From Trichobilharzia szidati (taxonomy: Eukaryota > Platyhelminthes > Trematoda > Strigeidida > Schistosomatidae): a DNA stretch of 64,000 bases. Below, piece by piece: positions 1 through 11,125 of this stretch. A program made the position numbers and the translations under genes. Within the stretch, counting starts at the first letter, position 1. Each line of letters opens with the position of its first letter. A model generated the notes under the pieces. That model ran no database searches. It was given only the letters and a program-made list of their open reading frames with translations, and was not told the DNA's origin. Location of the stretch: contig OX235272.1 in the NCBI GenBank assembly GCA_944472155.2, forward strand, positions 10,896,354-10,960,353, written 5' to 3'.

Positions 1-600
1 TGGTTTGTAAAGGTTAGTTTTGTTTTTACGAGTTGATCATGGATTGATATCAGTCAGAGAACCAGTGGGTGCGTACTACCGATGATTCCCAAACTAGGAT
101 GAAACGGCTGTCCAGTACTCCCTGGCTTTCAGTGGTTCTCTAACTGATATCAATCCGTGGTCAACTCGTAAAAACAAAACTAACCCTTATAAACAAAACT
201 ATCGAAAATTAATCTGATGCTCACTAGTGACTTGCTATAGGATGAAGTTTCCTGGAGTTAGTTCTAGTGAGAAGTCGTGACCAGTGAGGTCCATCCAGTC
301 AAGTGTGAGGATGGCTGTCTCACCGACGACATTGGTTGGGGTTGCGCTATATCACGAATTGGTAGAAGTTAGAATTCATTGGCTGACTGGCCAATGAATC
401 GGGTTCCAGTTACTGAATGGTATACGAGCTTGCCTTGTAACTGGAAGGTCCTGGGTTCGAATCTCAGTGGGTGTGTACTGCCGGTGATTCCCAAACTAGG
501 ATGAAACAGCTGTCCAGTAATCCAGTGCTGGTTTTCAATGGTTCTTTAACTGATATCAATCCGTGATCAACTCGTAAAAAATAAATGTATACTGTCGAAG
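1..600 (+). repeat. Retrozyme-like hammerhead repeat, head-to-tail copies
   Basis: Two hammerhead-like cores lie in the same orientation, near 75-120 and 477-523. Each has a degenerate CTGATGA (CCGATGA, CCGGTGA), a stem II loop TCCCAAACTAGGA, GAAAC, a short AGCTGT-type stem III and a GTC site, followed by CAGTA. Predicted cleavage points after 112 and 514 give a unit of 402 bp. Between them is a tRNA-like segment with a B-box-like GGGTTCGAATC near 452. Bases 1-62 are an inverted copy of the unit's 3' tail (about 133-190). Catalysis is doubtful because the core is mutated. Confidence 0.75.
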
Positions 601-1404
601 TGTGCAGAACACATACACAAACACACACTTTTGTACAAGTCAGAGATTTTGTACAGATTCTACACCAATGGCAGAGAAACATCATCTTTTGTATTATTGT
701 TGGTCAAGAATTTCATTAAGCGTTAGTTCAGGATTCGAAGCAACGATGTGATACTGCAATCGAAAGTTAAATGCTTACACCCTTGATGATGGCCGTCCTT
801 TTAGAGACTTGTCAGCTACATGTTCGTGTATTCTAGTGGGACTAGAATCCACCATCTATCATTTCAAACACCTCACCGTTATCCGCTAGACCACTGGGAC
901 AGATTTGTCAACATTTTAACAACCAAAGCTGACTCATCGTGATCTGAACATTAGAAACCAATCTCGGAGTCTTACTGTACAGCTGACCAAAACTTTTTTC
1001 CTGGAGAGATATGCGGTCTAAAAAACCCTCCAAAGATAGCAAAAGGACGCTTATTCCTCGCTAGAAATTCAAAATTCCCTCACCATTTCTGTCAGGCAGC
1101 TATACAAGTGGAAGAAAATTAGTTAACCGAAATTCGGCTGTAAGGAGTATCTTAGAATCAAGTAGAATATTCTCAATGTGCTAGGTCGAAAGTCTGTCAC
1201 ACTCCAACAATTCCGGCAGATAGTCCAAAGCCTGAATGACCTTGACTCACCCCCAAGCAAATTCGCAGTCTTATAACCACAAAAAGATGCATCAGAACTA
1301 AGGAAAAACCAGGGAAAAAGATAAATAATAATAAGCAATCAAGCCAACAGATGATATGAAAACGTCAGAACAAAGATATACAGCTGTTGATAAAAGTCAA
1401 CAGT
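600..1404. other. No gene recognised
   Basis: Only a short AC/GT-rich patch (about 610-632) stands out. Short frames here show no family likeness. Confidence 0.5.
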
Positions 1405-2105
1405 TAGCTGTTTGAAGTGCTTTTCGTGACTAGTATGCGAAATCTTGTTGTATAGGCTGGCTGAGTCAGTGCAGAAAGTTTCCAAACTGATTTCGGAGTG
1501 ATGAAGGCGTATATTGTCTTTCCGATTGTGACTGGCTGGTTTTGACATCCTCGTGTGTTTCACGTGTAGTTAAGATGATGTTTCCGAGATTAATGAAGGA
1601 AGTAGCCTCTGTCAAATCTGTTCATCCCGTTGATAGTGATTGGTGCTAGTTGCTGTTGCTGTTGGTTGATTAGTTGGTTATCTTCATCATCTCCGTCTTA
1701 TCTATGTTCACTTGATGTCTTGTCTTCGTCGCCTTCCAGTCTCTTCTTCCAGTTTGTTGGTTTTCCCCCGTAATTCTTCGAGTCTGTGTGTCACTGGACA
1801 TGAATCATCCACCTCGAAATTCAGATCTTCTATAGTCTTCTTATCAGCTAGAGTATTCCTGTCTTGTCGCATCAACGCACAGTCTATCGCATCATTCAGT
1901 CCACTACAATTAGGATTATCATCGGTAATATTAGTCAGTCAGCCTTGCCAAACTCCTCTATTTGCTTCAAACGCCTTCAAACGTTGTGGAACACCTGACA
2001 CATGGCCTCATTGTCATATAGCCAGCTACTGAATGAGGTTGATAGAGACTTGGGGCACTGCACTCCAAATTACTTCTCCGTCAACTATGTTGAAGGTCTG
2101 GAAAA
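1405..2105 (-). mobile_element. LINE-A (RTE-like) fragment, 3' coding region
   Basis: Minus-strand traces of the region after the reverse transcriptase palm: equivalents of VDWIMRQT, LEDLDFADDICL and KTEVMKI seen in better copies. Many stops and frameshifts. RT family known; clade inferred. Confidence 0.6.
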
Positions 2106-2109
2106 ACAT

Positions 2110-2615
2110 ATATATATCATTGGATACTAGTCAGTAACTAGTATGATGTGTCTAGTCCTTGGTGTTTGGTGCAGACTGAATTTTATCAGTCAGTCAGGTT
2201 TGAAATGTGGCCACCATTCTAGATAGCTCGTCATCACGGTGCATATTGATTTGATGATTTTAGATAGTTGGAGGCAATCGGCAGGAAGCCTTAGACCTTG
2301 GACTGATAGAATTCAGTCTGCACCAAACTCGAAGGACTAGACACATCACACTAGTTACTAGTGTCGAATCGAAAATATCCAATACAGTCCTACAGGAAGT
2401 CAATCACGAGCCAGCCCGAATAGCTCCTCAGTGGTAACGTCTCTGACTGCAGTACTCACTGGGTGATGCGGGTTTGAATGTCAGATGGTACATGTGTTCC
2501 TTCGAGGTTGCAGATACGCCTTGCTGACTGACTGTTGAGTGCCAACTAGCACGAAACCTAGGTCAAGGAGGGCTTCTTGTGGCTGACTGCCTCCAACAAT
2601 CTAATACCGTGTTTA
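2110..2615. repeat. SINE-C copy with inverted flank
   Basis: GAGCCCGAATAGCTCCTCAGTGG, GGGTGATGCGGGTTTGAATG (B-box-like) and GGTCAAGGAGGGCTTCTTGTGG define a third tRNA-like family, also at 57310. Upstream, 2127-2190 and 2305-2375 are inverted copies of one another (GATGTGTCTAGTCCTT core) around GTGGCCACCATTCTAG. Confidence 0.55.
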
Positions 2616-3344
2616 TATATATTGCATCATATTATATTATTCGGATAGTCTGGCTAAAGGGGTTTTCAACCAACCGATGTAACCACTACTCCTATTACTA
2701 CTTCTATTAAAAATGGCGACTGACAAGTGTTGATGGTTTATAATTTTGTGTTTATAATTTGCGTAAATATATACATATATATATATTTGAAATGATTGTG
2801 GTTTTGATTCAACAAGAATAACAATAGTAATATTTATAGCACACAACGTTAATTTGTTTATATTGACTGGACAATATTTATAGTCGTTGTAAAGCAAAAA
2901 CTAAAAGGTCAACTGCGAACTCATGTTCAACAGATGACCTACATTTTGTTACACATAATCATATATTTAGAGATATATTTTATTATGTACACGTATCATC
3001 AAAGCGAATGCTGTAGTGATCCGAAATCAATTAGAATGCATATCAATCACTGTAAAAATGTTACACAGTATTATACGGAGAGATGTCAGCAGTAATGCCA
3101 ACCACTAGGGCGAGGTGGGGGGGGGGTTAGTTGGAAGCATGGGGTCATATCAGCACAGTTAAACACTACTGACTTAGAATAGTACTAAATTCTATTAGAC
3201 TACAATAGATCAGAATTGTGATCGTAATATATATATATATATATATCTGTATACATCTGGCTCAAGTCTACATATACGCGTCACACTGTGGTGCAGTTGA
3301 CCTACTGGCTGACTGACTGACCGACTTTCTGACTACCAGAAAAA
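2616..3344. other. AT-rich spacer
   Basis: Contains TA runs (2770-2788, 3228-3246) and a G run at about 3112-3126. No coding signal seen. Confidence 0.5.
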
Positions 3345-4745
3345 ATTTAACAATTCATTGAAGGGATGATTTAACTCCTTTTTAAATTCATGGAAAATTC
3401 CTATAGTAACATATAGAAAATCAAAACAAGTGATTCAGTGAAGGGACTCTTTCCTACAACGAATTTATTGTCATCAAGCTGTACAATCGCATATATATAT
3501 ATTGTTTTTAAGAAGTTATATCTGGTGAGGGAATTAGATCAAAGGTATGAATACATGAAATAATAATAATAGTAGTATCAAATGCAATTAAAATGTTTGT
3601 GATTATAATCATAGTTAAATGTCAAGTGGCCAAACAATTAGTGTCGTATATAGAACAATTTATAGGATTTATAGAATTTGGAAGGGTTTTGAAATTATAG
3701 GATTAGTAGGCAAATCGAATAAAAATAAAAACGTTACGTTACATTATGTGAAATTCGGTAACATAGAATTTAAAATTTCAAAACAGGATTGATTAAGAAT
3801 GACTAGGGGGACGAGTGAAATAAGATCGGGGACAGTTCATATTGAGAATAGTAATAGTAGTAACAATTGACGCAATAAAGGAGGAGTATACAAATTGCAT
3901 ACACAAAATGAAAAATTTGGTATCGACAAAATATGATTAGGGATTATCATACTTTAGCATAGAGGGATTAAGAACATGAAAGTTGGATTTGTTGAAAGAA
4001 CTTTTTCTGTACACAGAGATCTGGCTTTTCTGTTTCGATAGCCAAAGCTTCAGCAGTGCAACAGATGAGTCAGGTACGTAGTAATTTGGATAGGAGATAG
4101 GATGATCATTATCGACCAGATGTTCAATGATCTCGCTTCTTATTGCTCCACTTCCACTTCTTCGTTACCATGCAGGATAGTGGTCTTGCACTCTCTTAGA
4201 CTAAACTCGAGTCGAACGACCGATATACCTAGCTCCAAACGAGCGGGTGAATTGATAAACACACATACAGTTGGTCAACAGCTTTATCTTGTCCTACAGG
4301 TTATTTAACAGTGATGGTCGGCTGGTAAAGGCTATTCTCAGAGATGCAGCAGGGAATGTTTTTTTTTCAGAGACTTTGATATCCTTCTTTTCATGATATC
4401 GGAAGCTAAATCACCTTTGAATTCCAAGCTCATGTACAGCATTTTCTTGCGTACGGATGATAAGTCACGTTTCATAGGATTTGAATGTATATTCTTGTCT
4501 ATAAAACGTGGTGAAAATCCATTTTCTGTTAGGATCTTTCTCGAAAGATTTAACTCATCCTCCACAGTATCAGGGCTACATATGCGCCGAATGTGAGTGA
4601 CAAGCGAATCAATTCCCTCACAGGATATAACTTCTTAAAAAACCGTATATATATACGATTGTACAGCTTGATAATAGATTCGTTGAACAGAGTCTCTTCG
4701 CTGAATCATTTGTTTTGATTTGACTCTTCTGGACAAGAAGGTCAA
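3345..4745 (-). mobile_element. Penelope-like element, partial, with inverted flanks
   Basis: On the minus strand, 4565-4338 encodes NLSRKILTENGFSPRFIDKN, the linker before the GIY-YIG domain, with further degraded domain traces at 4080-4330. About 3400-3540 and 4612-4740 are inverted copies (AAGAAGTTATATC against GATATAACTTCTT, plus the TA repeat and CGATTGTACAGCTTGA). The reverse transcriptase is missing. Confidence 0.7.
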
Positions 4746-5024
4746 CACTGTGACATGAGGAAATAAGCATTGAAATAAATTTTTATAAAACTTGCCATGA
4801 ATCTGGCTGAGCTATGTGTGTGTGTGTTTGCGTCATAATAGTTTCATTCACCGTTCTCATAACAAATTTACTTTAAAATTCATTTGAAATGACTTATTAT
4901 TTATCCTGAGTTTAATAGTTTAGTGATGATAGGATACGCCTCGGCTACCCACAAGAGGTCTGGGTGTGATGTCTCGGCCGACGTGCATTCCTAAACCTAG
5001 CCTAGTTTAGTAGTTGCTGGTTTT
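4746..5024. other. AT-rich spacer
   Basis: A GT run at about 4815-4830; near 4925-4990 a segment CGCCTCGGCTACCCACAAGA of unknown origin. Confidence 0.4.
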
Positions 5025-5232
5025 TTATTCCTTTACGTTCCCAGTGGAACATAGGAGGCTTCAAGCTAGAGGCTTGAAGTTTCTGTAGCAGTAGCGGTGT
5101 TTATTTTTACGAGATGGGGTTGCTAGCCTCATCATGCTCAACTCTCCCTCCTTACCAGTCTTATTACTGGTTTGGCAAGGTAAAAGGGTGTGAGCGGTTG
5201 GTGAGTATTCTACCGCTGTGCCACTGACGCAA
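5025..5232 (-). repeat. SINE-A copy
   Basis: From its 3' end: TTCCTTTACGTTCCCAGTGGAAC, then the CTTCAAGC/GCTTGAAG pair, TTTACGAGATGGGGTTGCTAG, TTACCAGTC, and the tRNA-like head ending CTGTGCCACTGACGC. Confidence 0.75.
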
Positions 5233-5884
5233 AAGTAGTTGGTAGTAAGCTCAGAAAGGAAGGAAGCCGGAACCTATTAGCGCTAGAAAACTCATAGTTA
5301 CTGAAACTTGAAGGTTTGGAGCTCTAGACTTCACTCAGAAAAAATCAGAGAAACCCCGCAACAAAGAAATTGTATATAGACGAGTGAGAAGTAGGATTGC
5401 ACTGTTACGGCCTCCAACAACTTAGTTACATCATGTTAACATTAAATTATTGTCACAGCATATATGCTAGTAGTCAGCATCTCAACAAGGATGAAGTATT
5501 TCCTTCCAGTAAAATCTATCAACGGAAAATTCGAAAATTGTTTAAAAAAATAACAGTTATACCGCTTTACAGAAGAGAGGTGACTGTAGTGCCTCCATGA
5601 CGCTTTGATATCTAGAACTATGAGAGCTGTAGTTCAGTTTGACGAAGAACACAATGAGTTACTCAAAATACAGGTAAATACAACTGACGACTCGTAAATA
5701 CGATGAAATATGTACCATGAATTTTCCTATTGAATACAAGTAATATTTTTAAAAATAATTTTTGTAGATTAATAGAATACTTCCAATTCATTTCATTGTG
5801 TGATTGACTAAATAGAGGGGAATGCGGCTCAAGTATATAACATTTACATACTAAATGTACAATTGTATTTTTTGAAGGTACTTG
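5233..5884. other. No gene recognised
   Basis: Two short frames (5397-5600 plus, 5896-5663 minus) lack any recognisable motif. Confidence 0.4.
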
Positions 5885-6063
5885 AGAAGTGGTCACGCTA
5901 TGTCATGAATTAACAGAAGTTAGAATTCGTGGACTGGCCATCAGATCGGGTCAGATCCCACTGGCTTAATGGTCTACGAGCTAGCTCGCCAGCCTTGTAA
6001 CCAGAAGGTCTTGGGTTCAAACTCTGGTGGTGGGTGCATACTGTGAAGAGTCCCAAACTAGTC
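5885..6063 (+). repeat. Retrozyme-like repeat fragment
   Basis: Contains the family segment with GAAGTTAGAATTC, the A-box-like AGTGGCTTAATGGTCTACG-type stretch and a B-box-like GGGTTCAAACT. It breaks off inside the ribozyme (GTGAAGAGTCCCAAACTAG), where a minus-strand LINE-A fragment begins. Confidence 0.65.
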
Positions 6064-6440
6064 TGAAGTAACCTCTGTCAAATCTCTTCATCCCGTTGAT
6101 AGCGGTTGGTGCTGGTTGCTTTTGTTGTTTTTGTTGCTGCTGGTTGGTTGATTAGTTGGTTATCTTCATCACCTCCGTCTTCTCTGTGTTCACTTGATGG
6201 CCAGTCTTCGCCGCCTGCAAGTCTCTTCTTCCAGTTTGTTGGTTTTTTCTTGTAATTCTTCGAGTGTGTGCATCATTGAATGTGAATCATCCACCTCGAA
6301 ATCCACATCTTCTAGAGTCTTCTTATCGGTGGTCCAGTATATTCCTGTCTTCTCGCTTCCCACTAGCAGTCTGACGCATGATCCAATCCACCAAAATTAA
6401 GAAAATCACAGATGATATTAGACAGTCGGCCTTTTCTAAC
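6064..6440 (-). mobile_element. LINE-A fragment
   Basis: Minus-strand SSVIFLILVDWIMRQTASG followed by the segment with the FADD-like motif, at 6323-6430 and below. It abuts a plus-strand PLE, so one open frame on the minus strand runs across both by chance. Confidence 0.6.
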
Positions 6441-6915
6441 TCCCGTCCTTCTTTAAAGAGCTGGATGTTCTCCTTAAAGAAGACCTTCCCTGCAGCAACA
6501 CTAAGAGTGACGTTCTCTAACCGCTCACTACTTCGAAACAATGTGAAGGATAAACTCTCGCATATGACCAATTCAATAAGCATACACCAGTTCACCTGCT
6601 CGTGCGGCGCTAGGTACATAGGTCGCTGTATGCGCGTCCTTTCAAAACGTGTTAGAAAAAATTACCCAGTGTGGCTGCGAAGAGGAGGCACCGGTTCAAT
6701 CAGAAGTGTCATTAGTGAATATCTGATCAACACCTCCCACAACATCTCAACTGATTCATTCAAAGTAATTTACTAAGTCAACAGAAATCTACCAAAAGAA
6801 GTATGACTCCGAATTCTCTGTACTGTAGAAGCCCTCGCAATATGCATCAAGAAGCCGGAGCTGTGTGTTCAAAAGAAATTAGTCCAACCTCTAGAACTAC
6901 CAAAGACCTAGTTTG
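6440..6915 (+). mobile_element. PLE GIY-YIG endonuclease domain fragment
   Basis: Reads TLRVTFSNRSLLRNNVKDKL, then IHQFTCSCGARYIGRCMRVL and SKRVRKNYPVWL, then ISEYLINTSHNI. After a stop it ends EALAICIKKPELCVQKKLVQ. These are the linker, the CxCGA-YIGR core and the C-terminal tail of terminal PLE proteins. No RT portion. Confidence 0.8.
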
Positions 6916-8149
6916 GTATGTTCCCTTAGCCTCCTTTTTTCTTTATTTTTCTGTTTTGATCTTATTTCGAATCTTTTTTTCGTTCGCTGTGTGCGTGTGT
7001 GTGATTCTTCTCTGTTTGTCTTCATTCCATTCATCCCATTTCTGTTTTCAGTTATAAAAACAGTTATTCTAAGTTTGTTTCCATGCTTTTCCTGTTCACA
7101 TTTAAAATAACTATTTTACAATTATATCCTAATCTTGTGAAATTTTTGTTTCTTTCTTAGTCTCTTGTAATCTATATTCGCACCTCCTAACTTCCATTTC
7201 AAATTGAAAATTATTATTTCAATTTGTTTCCAAGCTCATTTGTTTTAACACACACGTGGGCTAAAGACTAAACGCTTAGGCATTAAAACACCAGACATCC
7301 GTCTCGCGCTTATTCACCTGATTTACACCGCTGATCTTCCGATTTTCTATTCTTTAATGCTGTTAACAGTATCAGTCTGATTAAATCAGCACTTTTGTTT
7401 TGGTCACTGTTTACACGTGGTTATATTTAATAAAATATAGATTTTGTTTTTGAACAGAGGAATTTGTTTTTACCAACAAGGAGTGAGGCTAATTAGTTAA
7501 CATTAGTAAGATGAAATGAAACGGTGCAGGTCTTGTGCAGGTCTACTACACACAGATATGTATCACACTGGAACACTAATTACTTACATTATTGTGGTAC
7601 AGTTGATCTACCGACTAACTAAATGACTGACTGAGTAAATAATGCCTCGCCTATTCAATGATCAAATGATCTACCTTTTACGTGTAAGATTATCAACAGC
7701 ATTACATAATATTTATGTTTATATAGATAAGATGAATAAAATGTAAACAAACAGTTTTCATAAAACGTACTATTTATGTAGTTGAATCAAACACATATTA
7801 ATAATTTGATTCATAAACCTCGTAAGTGTACAAGCTAAAGTTAATATTACTGACCTGATAGTGTGTATAGTTCAGCCACACTGAAGGTTCAGCTTCGATT
7901 TGGAACTGGGTCACATACATTCCTAAACCTTGTCTGAGGTTGGACGTGGTGGGGATAGTAGTCACATGCAGTAAAATTAACCAAACATTCCCTCCTGTCT
8001 CCTGAAACTTTAAAAGCCCTGTCTGTCTATGTTCTAGTTGGAATTCAAGGAAAAGGAATGGAATTATATAGATGTGCAGAAATCTCTTGAAAATGACATT
8101 GTTCAATTTTTTTATCCAAATGCCCATTAATATTTCTATTTCTAATCTT
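6916..8149. other. PLE 3' UTR and unassigned AT-rich DNA
   Basis: The T-rich first 300 bp (GTGTGCGTGTGTGTGATTC near 6990) probably belongs to the PLE ending at 6915. CCTCGTAAGTGT to 8140, including a 184-codon minus frame at 7798-8352 that runs into a retrozyme, shows no known domain. Confidence 0.4.
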
Positions 8150-8311
8150 AACCCTGTGGGTGCGTACTGTCGATGAGTCGATGAGGCTAGGATGAAACAG
8201 CCAGCTGTCCAGTTCTCCTTGGTTAGTTCTCTAACTGACATCAGTCCGTGGTTAAAATTAAAATAAATGAAATTACTACAAACAAACTCTTGAAAATTGA
8301 ATGGATACTCG

Positions 8312-8550
8312 CAGTGCGTTGGTGGCACAGCGGTGAAGTGCTCGCCGACCACGCAGGTAGTCCGGCCCCGGCCACTAGAACACTTTCTTACTTTGCCAAA
8401 CCGGTAATTAAGTTGGTAAGAAGGGAAGGTTGGTCATGAGGCAGGCTAGCAACCCCATCCCGTAAAAATAAACACCACCACTACAGAAACTTCAAGCCTC
8501 TAGCTTGAAGCCCTATGTCCCACTGGGAAAGTAAAGGAATACAAGAAAAA
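8312..8550 (+). repeat. SINE-A copy inserted in a retrozyme-like repeat
   Basis: Head GTGCGTTGGTGGCACAGCGG, body AACCGGTAATTAAG, GGGAAGGTTGG, CGTAAAAATAAACACCACCA, tail CTTGAAGCCCTATGTCCCAC and GGAAAGTAAAGGAAT. The B-box region is eroded (GCCCCGGCC). Short imperfect flanks ACTCGC / ACTCAC may be the target-site duplication. Confidence 0.75.
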
Positions 8551-8694
8551 CTCACTAGACACTGGTTACAAGATGAAATTAACTGGAGTTCTGTTGAGAA
8601 GTCATGACTGGCAGTGGAGTCCACCCGGCCGAAATAGAGGACAAATACTCACCACCGATGACATTGGCTTTTGCTAGTCTCACTAAAATCATGA

Positions 8695-9307
8695 CATGAA
8701 AAGGCTAACAGTCTTTCATCATAAGTGTCTGCGTTCTATCTCCCATGTTAGTTGGTACAATAGGGTGAGCAATATTGAGGTTAGGCGTCGAGTGCTAGGT
8801 AAGGAGGGGAAATCAGTCGACGAGACTGTGAAATTACATCGACTGAGATGGTTAGGACATGTGCCACGTTTGCCTAGTCATTGCCTTCCTCGACGGGTAA
8901 TGTTAGCTGATATAGGGTCAGGCTGGAAAAGAGCTAGCGGCGGTCAAACGAAAACATGGCACCAGTCAATGAAATCCACAACAGTTAGTCTAAGCCAGTC
9001 ACGTAGGAAGGTGTAGACTTCCTGACTAGTTGGGGTCCTCGGGACGGTAAAAACCAATGGTTGGAAACAATTGGTGACATGGCTCAAAATCGTTCTCAAT
9101 GGCTGGAGCAGATGCATCCATTCCTTGTGACTTATGATTTCGAATGAAACTGTTTTGTTCTCCATTATTACTATTCCTTTGTCTCACACCTCTGTTTACT
9201 GTCTATATTATGCATTTCTTCTCCTGCTTTGTGTGCTATATGGAATGTGGCGACTTGAACAGCCGCACATATGTGCAAAGTTCTATGTCGAAAATCGACC
9301 GACCGAC
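8695..9307 (+). mobile_element. LINE-B (second RTE-like family) 3' end, 14-bp TSD
   Basis: An open frame from 8696 reads HHKCLRSISHVSWYNRVSNI, RRRVLGKEGKSVDETVKLHR, LRWLGHVPRLPSHCLPRRVM and GGQTKTWHQSMKST: the C-terminal end of RTE-type ORFs recalled from schistosomes. About 290 bp of 3' UTR follow, ending in (ACCG)n. CACTAAAATCATGA flanks the copy at 8681-8694 and 9308-9321. It is 5'-truncated and inserted in a retrozyme-like repeat. Confidence 0.85.
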
Positions 9308-9436
9308 CACTAAAATCATGAAATGTTGGTGAAGTTAGGATCCATGGAGTGTCCATTATGTCAGATTCCATTGGCTGAATGATCTTCCAGCTCGCCTTGT
9401 AACTGCAAGATCTTGGCTAGAACGCTGTAGATGAGT

Positions 9437-9488
9437 GAGTACTGCTGATGAGTCACAAACACTAGGATGAAACATCTGTTCACTACTC
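9437..9488 (+). ncRNA. Type I hammerhead ribozyme motif, near-intact core
   Basis: The core CTGATGA (9445-9451) and GAAAC (9469-9473) are both canonical. Stem I is GAGTACTG (9437-9444) against CACTACTC (9481-9488), one mismatch. Stem II is a short GTC/GAT pairing. Stem III is minimal, and the cleavage triplet reads GTT, where sister copies have GTC. A very short stem III is typical of metazoan retrozyme and PLE hammerheads, which cleave best as dimers. Activity is untested. Confidence 0.6.
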
Positions 9489-9545
9489 CATGCTGGTTTT
9501 CTAATGGTTCTCTAACTGATATCAGTCTGTGATTTAAACTGGTGT

Positions 9546-9934
9546 TAAAGTTTTTTTAATAAGCAGTTTAAACAGTTGATCGGTTTAAAACTGGGAGAAT
9601 ATGGTTTGATGATGTTGTCCAATTTCTTGTGATGGTGTGCTTATAAAAAATGCAAACTAAATATCACCATCTGTGGACGTCAAGGTTATAACAAAGTTAC
9701 ACAGAATACACTTTTTCATATATTAGGCTATGGACATACCTGATGTATGTGTATGGGCTGATGCCAAGTAATATTTGAGTGCTCAGGTTGGAGAAAGTAA
9801 ACCGGAACATAAACCTTGAACCACTTTTACTGCTGGTGGAAGTCGACTACTAAAACCCACGATCTACGTCTTCATTTATTTAGTAGTAATTATGAGGAGT
9901 GAAAAGATGGGCGTACTTTGAACCTAACAGATCA
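9546..9934. other. No gene recognised
   Basis: AT-rich, no motif assigned. Confidence 0.4.
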
Positions 9935-10165
9935 GATGGCTGGCCGGAAAGAGTGAACAACAAGGAACTAGGTCAGTGTACCAAGAATCTGTTGCCTAAC
10001 AAATATGCAGGAGGAAATAGAAGTGGATTGGTCATACTCAGGGGAGATCATTGAGTGACATCACCCCCCGAGGAAGACCTTCGAGTGAAATACGAATAGA
10101 AAAGGACCAGTTGAGAGTGGGTTTTGGGGAGTAACATGGAGGAGATCATATGGGGAGGAAATGAA
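9935..10165 (+). mobile_element. LINE-A 3' fragment
   Basis: CAGATGGCTGGCCGGAAAGA, AATATGCAGGAGGAAATAGAA, TTGGTCATACTCAGGGGAG and ACATGGAGGAGATCATATGG match the conserved end of LINE-A (RWIGHTLRKP-type peptide). It is followed by LINE-B in the opposite direction. Confidence 0.55.
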
Positions 10166-10815
10166 GGCTTATGAGCACTTGTGGAGCCAGATGACTGACT
10201 GACGGATTGGTTTCAACGTAGAACTACTTTGCAAAGATGTGCACCAGTTCAAGTTGCCACACTCTCTCTCAGTATAGCATACAATCCAAGAGAAGACAGT
10301 TAAGAGAGATTCAGCCAAAGAGAGGGAGATAATAGACGGAAATATGAGGATATGGATATGACAAACCACAAAGAGTGAATGCACCCCCTCAAGCCAATGT
10401 GAACGATTTCGAGCCATATCACCCCCAATTGTCTTCAGCCTTCATTGGTTCTTACGATACCGAGGACCCCAACCAGGAAGTCTACATCTTCCTACGTGAG
10501 TGGCTTAAACTAACTCTTATGGACTTCATTGATTGATAAATCCATGTTTTTATTTGACCACAACAAGTTATCTCTTTTCCAACCTGATCCATCCTTTGTC
10601 CGCTAAGATTGCCCATTGTCGAGGAAGGCGATAGATGGTTGGGCATGTGTAACACATGTCCTAACTATCGCAATCGATGTGGCTGCTTCACGCCCTCGTC
10701 GATGGATTTCCCCTCTTTACCCAGTGTCACTCGACCGAGGCCTAATCTCACTATTGCTCACCCTATTATACCAAATAATTCCAGAGATAGAACGCAGACA
10801 TCTAGGATGAAAGAA
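10165..10815 (-). mobile_element. LINE-B 3' end
   Basis: Reverse of the copy at 8695: GGTTTCAACGTAGAACTACTTT at the 3' end, GAACCAGGAAGTCTACATC-like segment near 10470, then the region encoding LRWLGH and the RVLG/HHKCLRS start. Internal frames broken. Confidence 0.75.
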
Positions 10816-11125
10816 AACCAGCCAGCTGTCCATGCTTTTTCATGTCTTCCACTTTCAATGACCAAGTCTCACTCACAGGCAGCCATAAAGGAGGACGGAG
10901 CGGACTGCCTTTGAGGAGTACACACGCCCTTTGGTCGATAGCCAGAACCAGATAAGTCAGACTGAGAGAGAATAGAATGAAGCCGAGATGTACTAGTGAA
11001 TCCTCATGTTCCAATAAAAACTCAAGGAAATAATAACAGTGATAATCATATAAATATATATGTAATAATTATGCATTGCTTTGCTTAACTTTTTGTTTTC
11101 AAAATTCTCTATTCACTTTTTACAG
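10816..11125. other. Intron sequence before the first visible glycogenin exon
   Basis: CAGCCAGCTGTCCATGC near 10818 may be a ribozyme remnant. The last 60 bp are T/C-rich and end in the acceptor ttttacag. Confidence 0.4.

Larger units (their letters stand above)
8150..9545 (+). repeat. Retrozyme-like repeat, head-to-tail pair split by SINE-A and LINE-B
   Basis: The first ribozyme relic is near 8163-8215 and its 3' tail runs to about 8311. The head of the next unit resumes at 8550 (TGAGAAGTCATGAC motif), its body at 9322, and the second ribozyme at 9437-9488. The intervening sequence is a SINE-A and a LINE-B insertion, listed separately. Without them the two ribozymes would be one unit apart. 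The second ribozyme is the best preserved of the family: CTGATGA at 9445-9451, GAAAC at 9469-9473. Confidence 0.7.

Noticed and set aside
1712..2032. 106-codon plus-strand frame
   Set aside because: It is antisense to a LINE-A fragment; the real coding sense is minus.
6323..6619. 98-codon minus-strand frame
   Set aside because: It joins the end of a minus LINE-A to the antisense of a plus PLE; an accident of the junction.
7798..8352. 184-codon minus-strand frame
   Set aside because: Its start overlaps retrozyme sequence, composition is unremarkable and no domain is visible.
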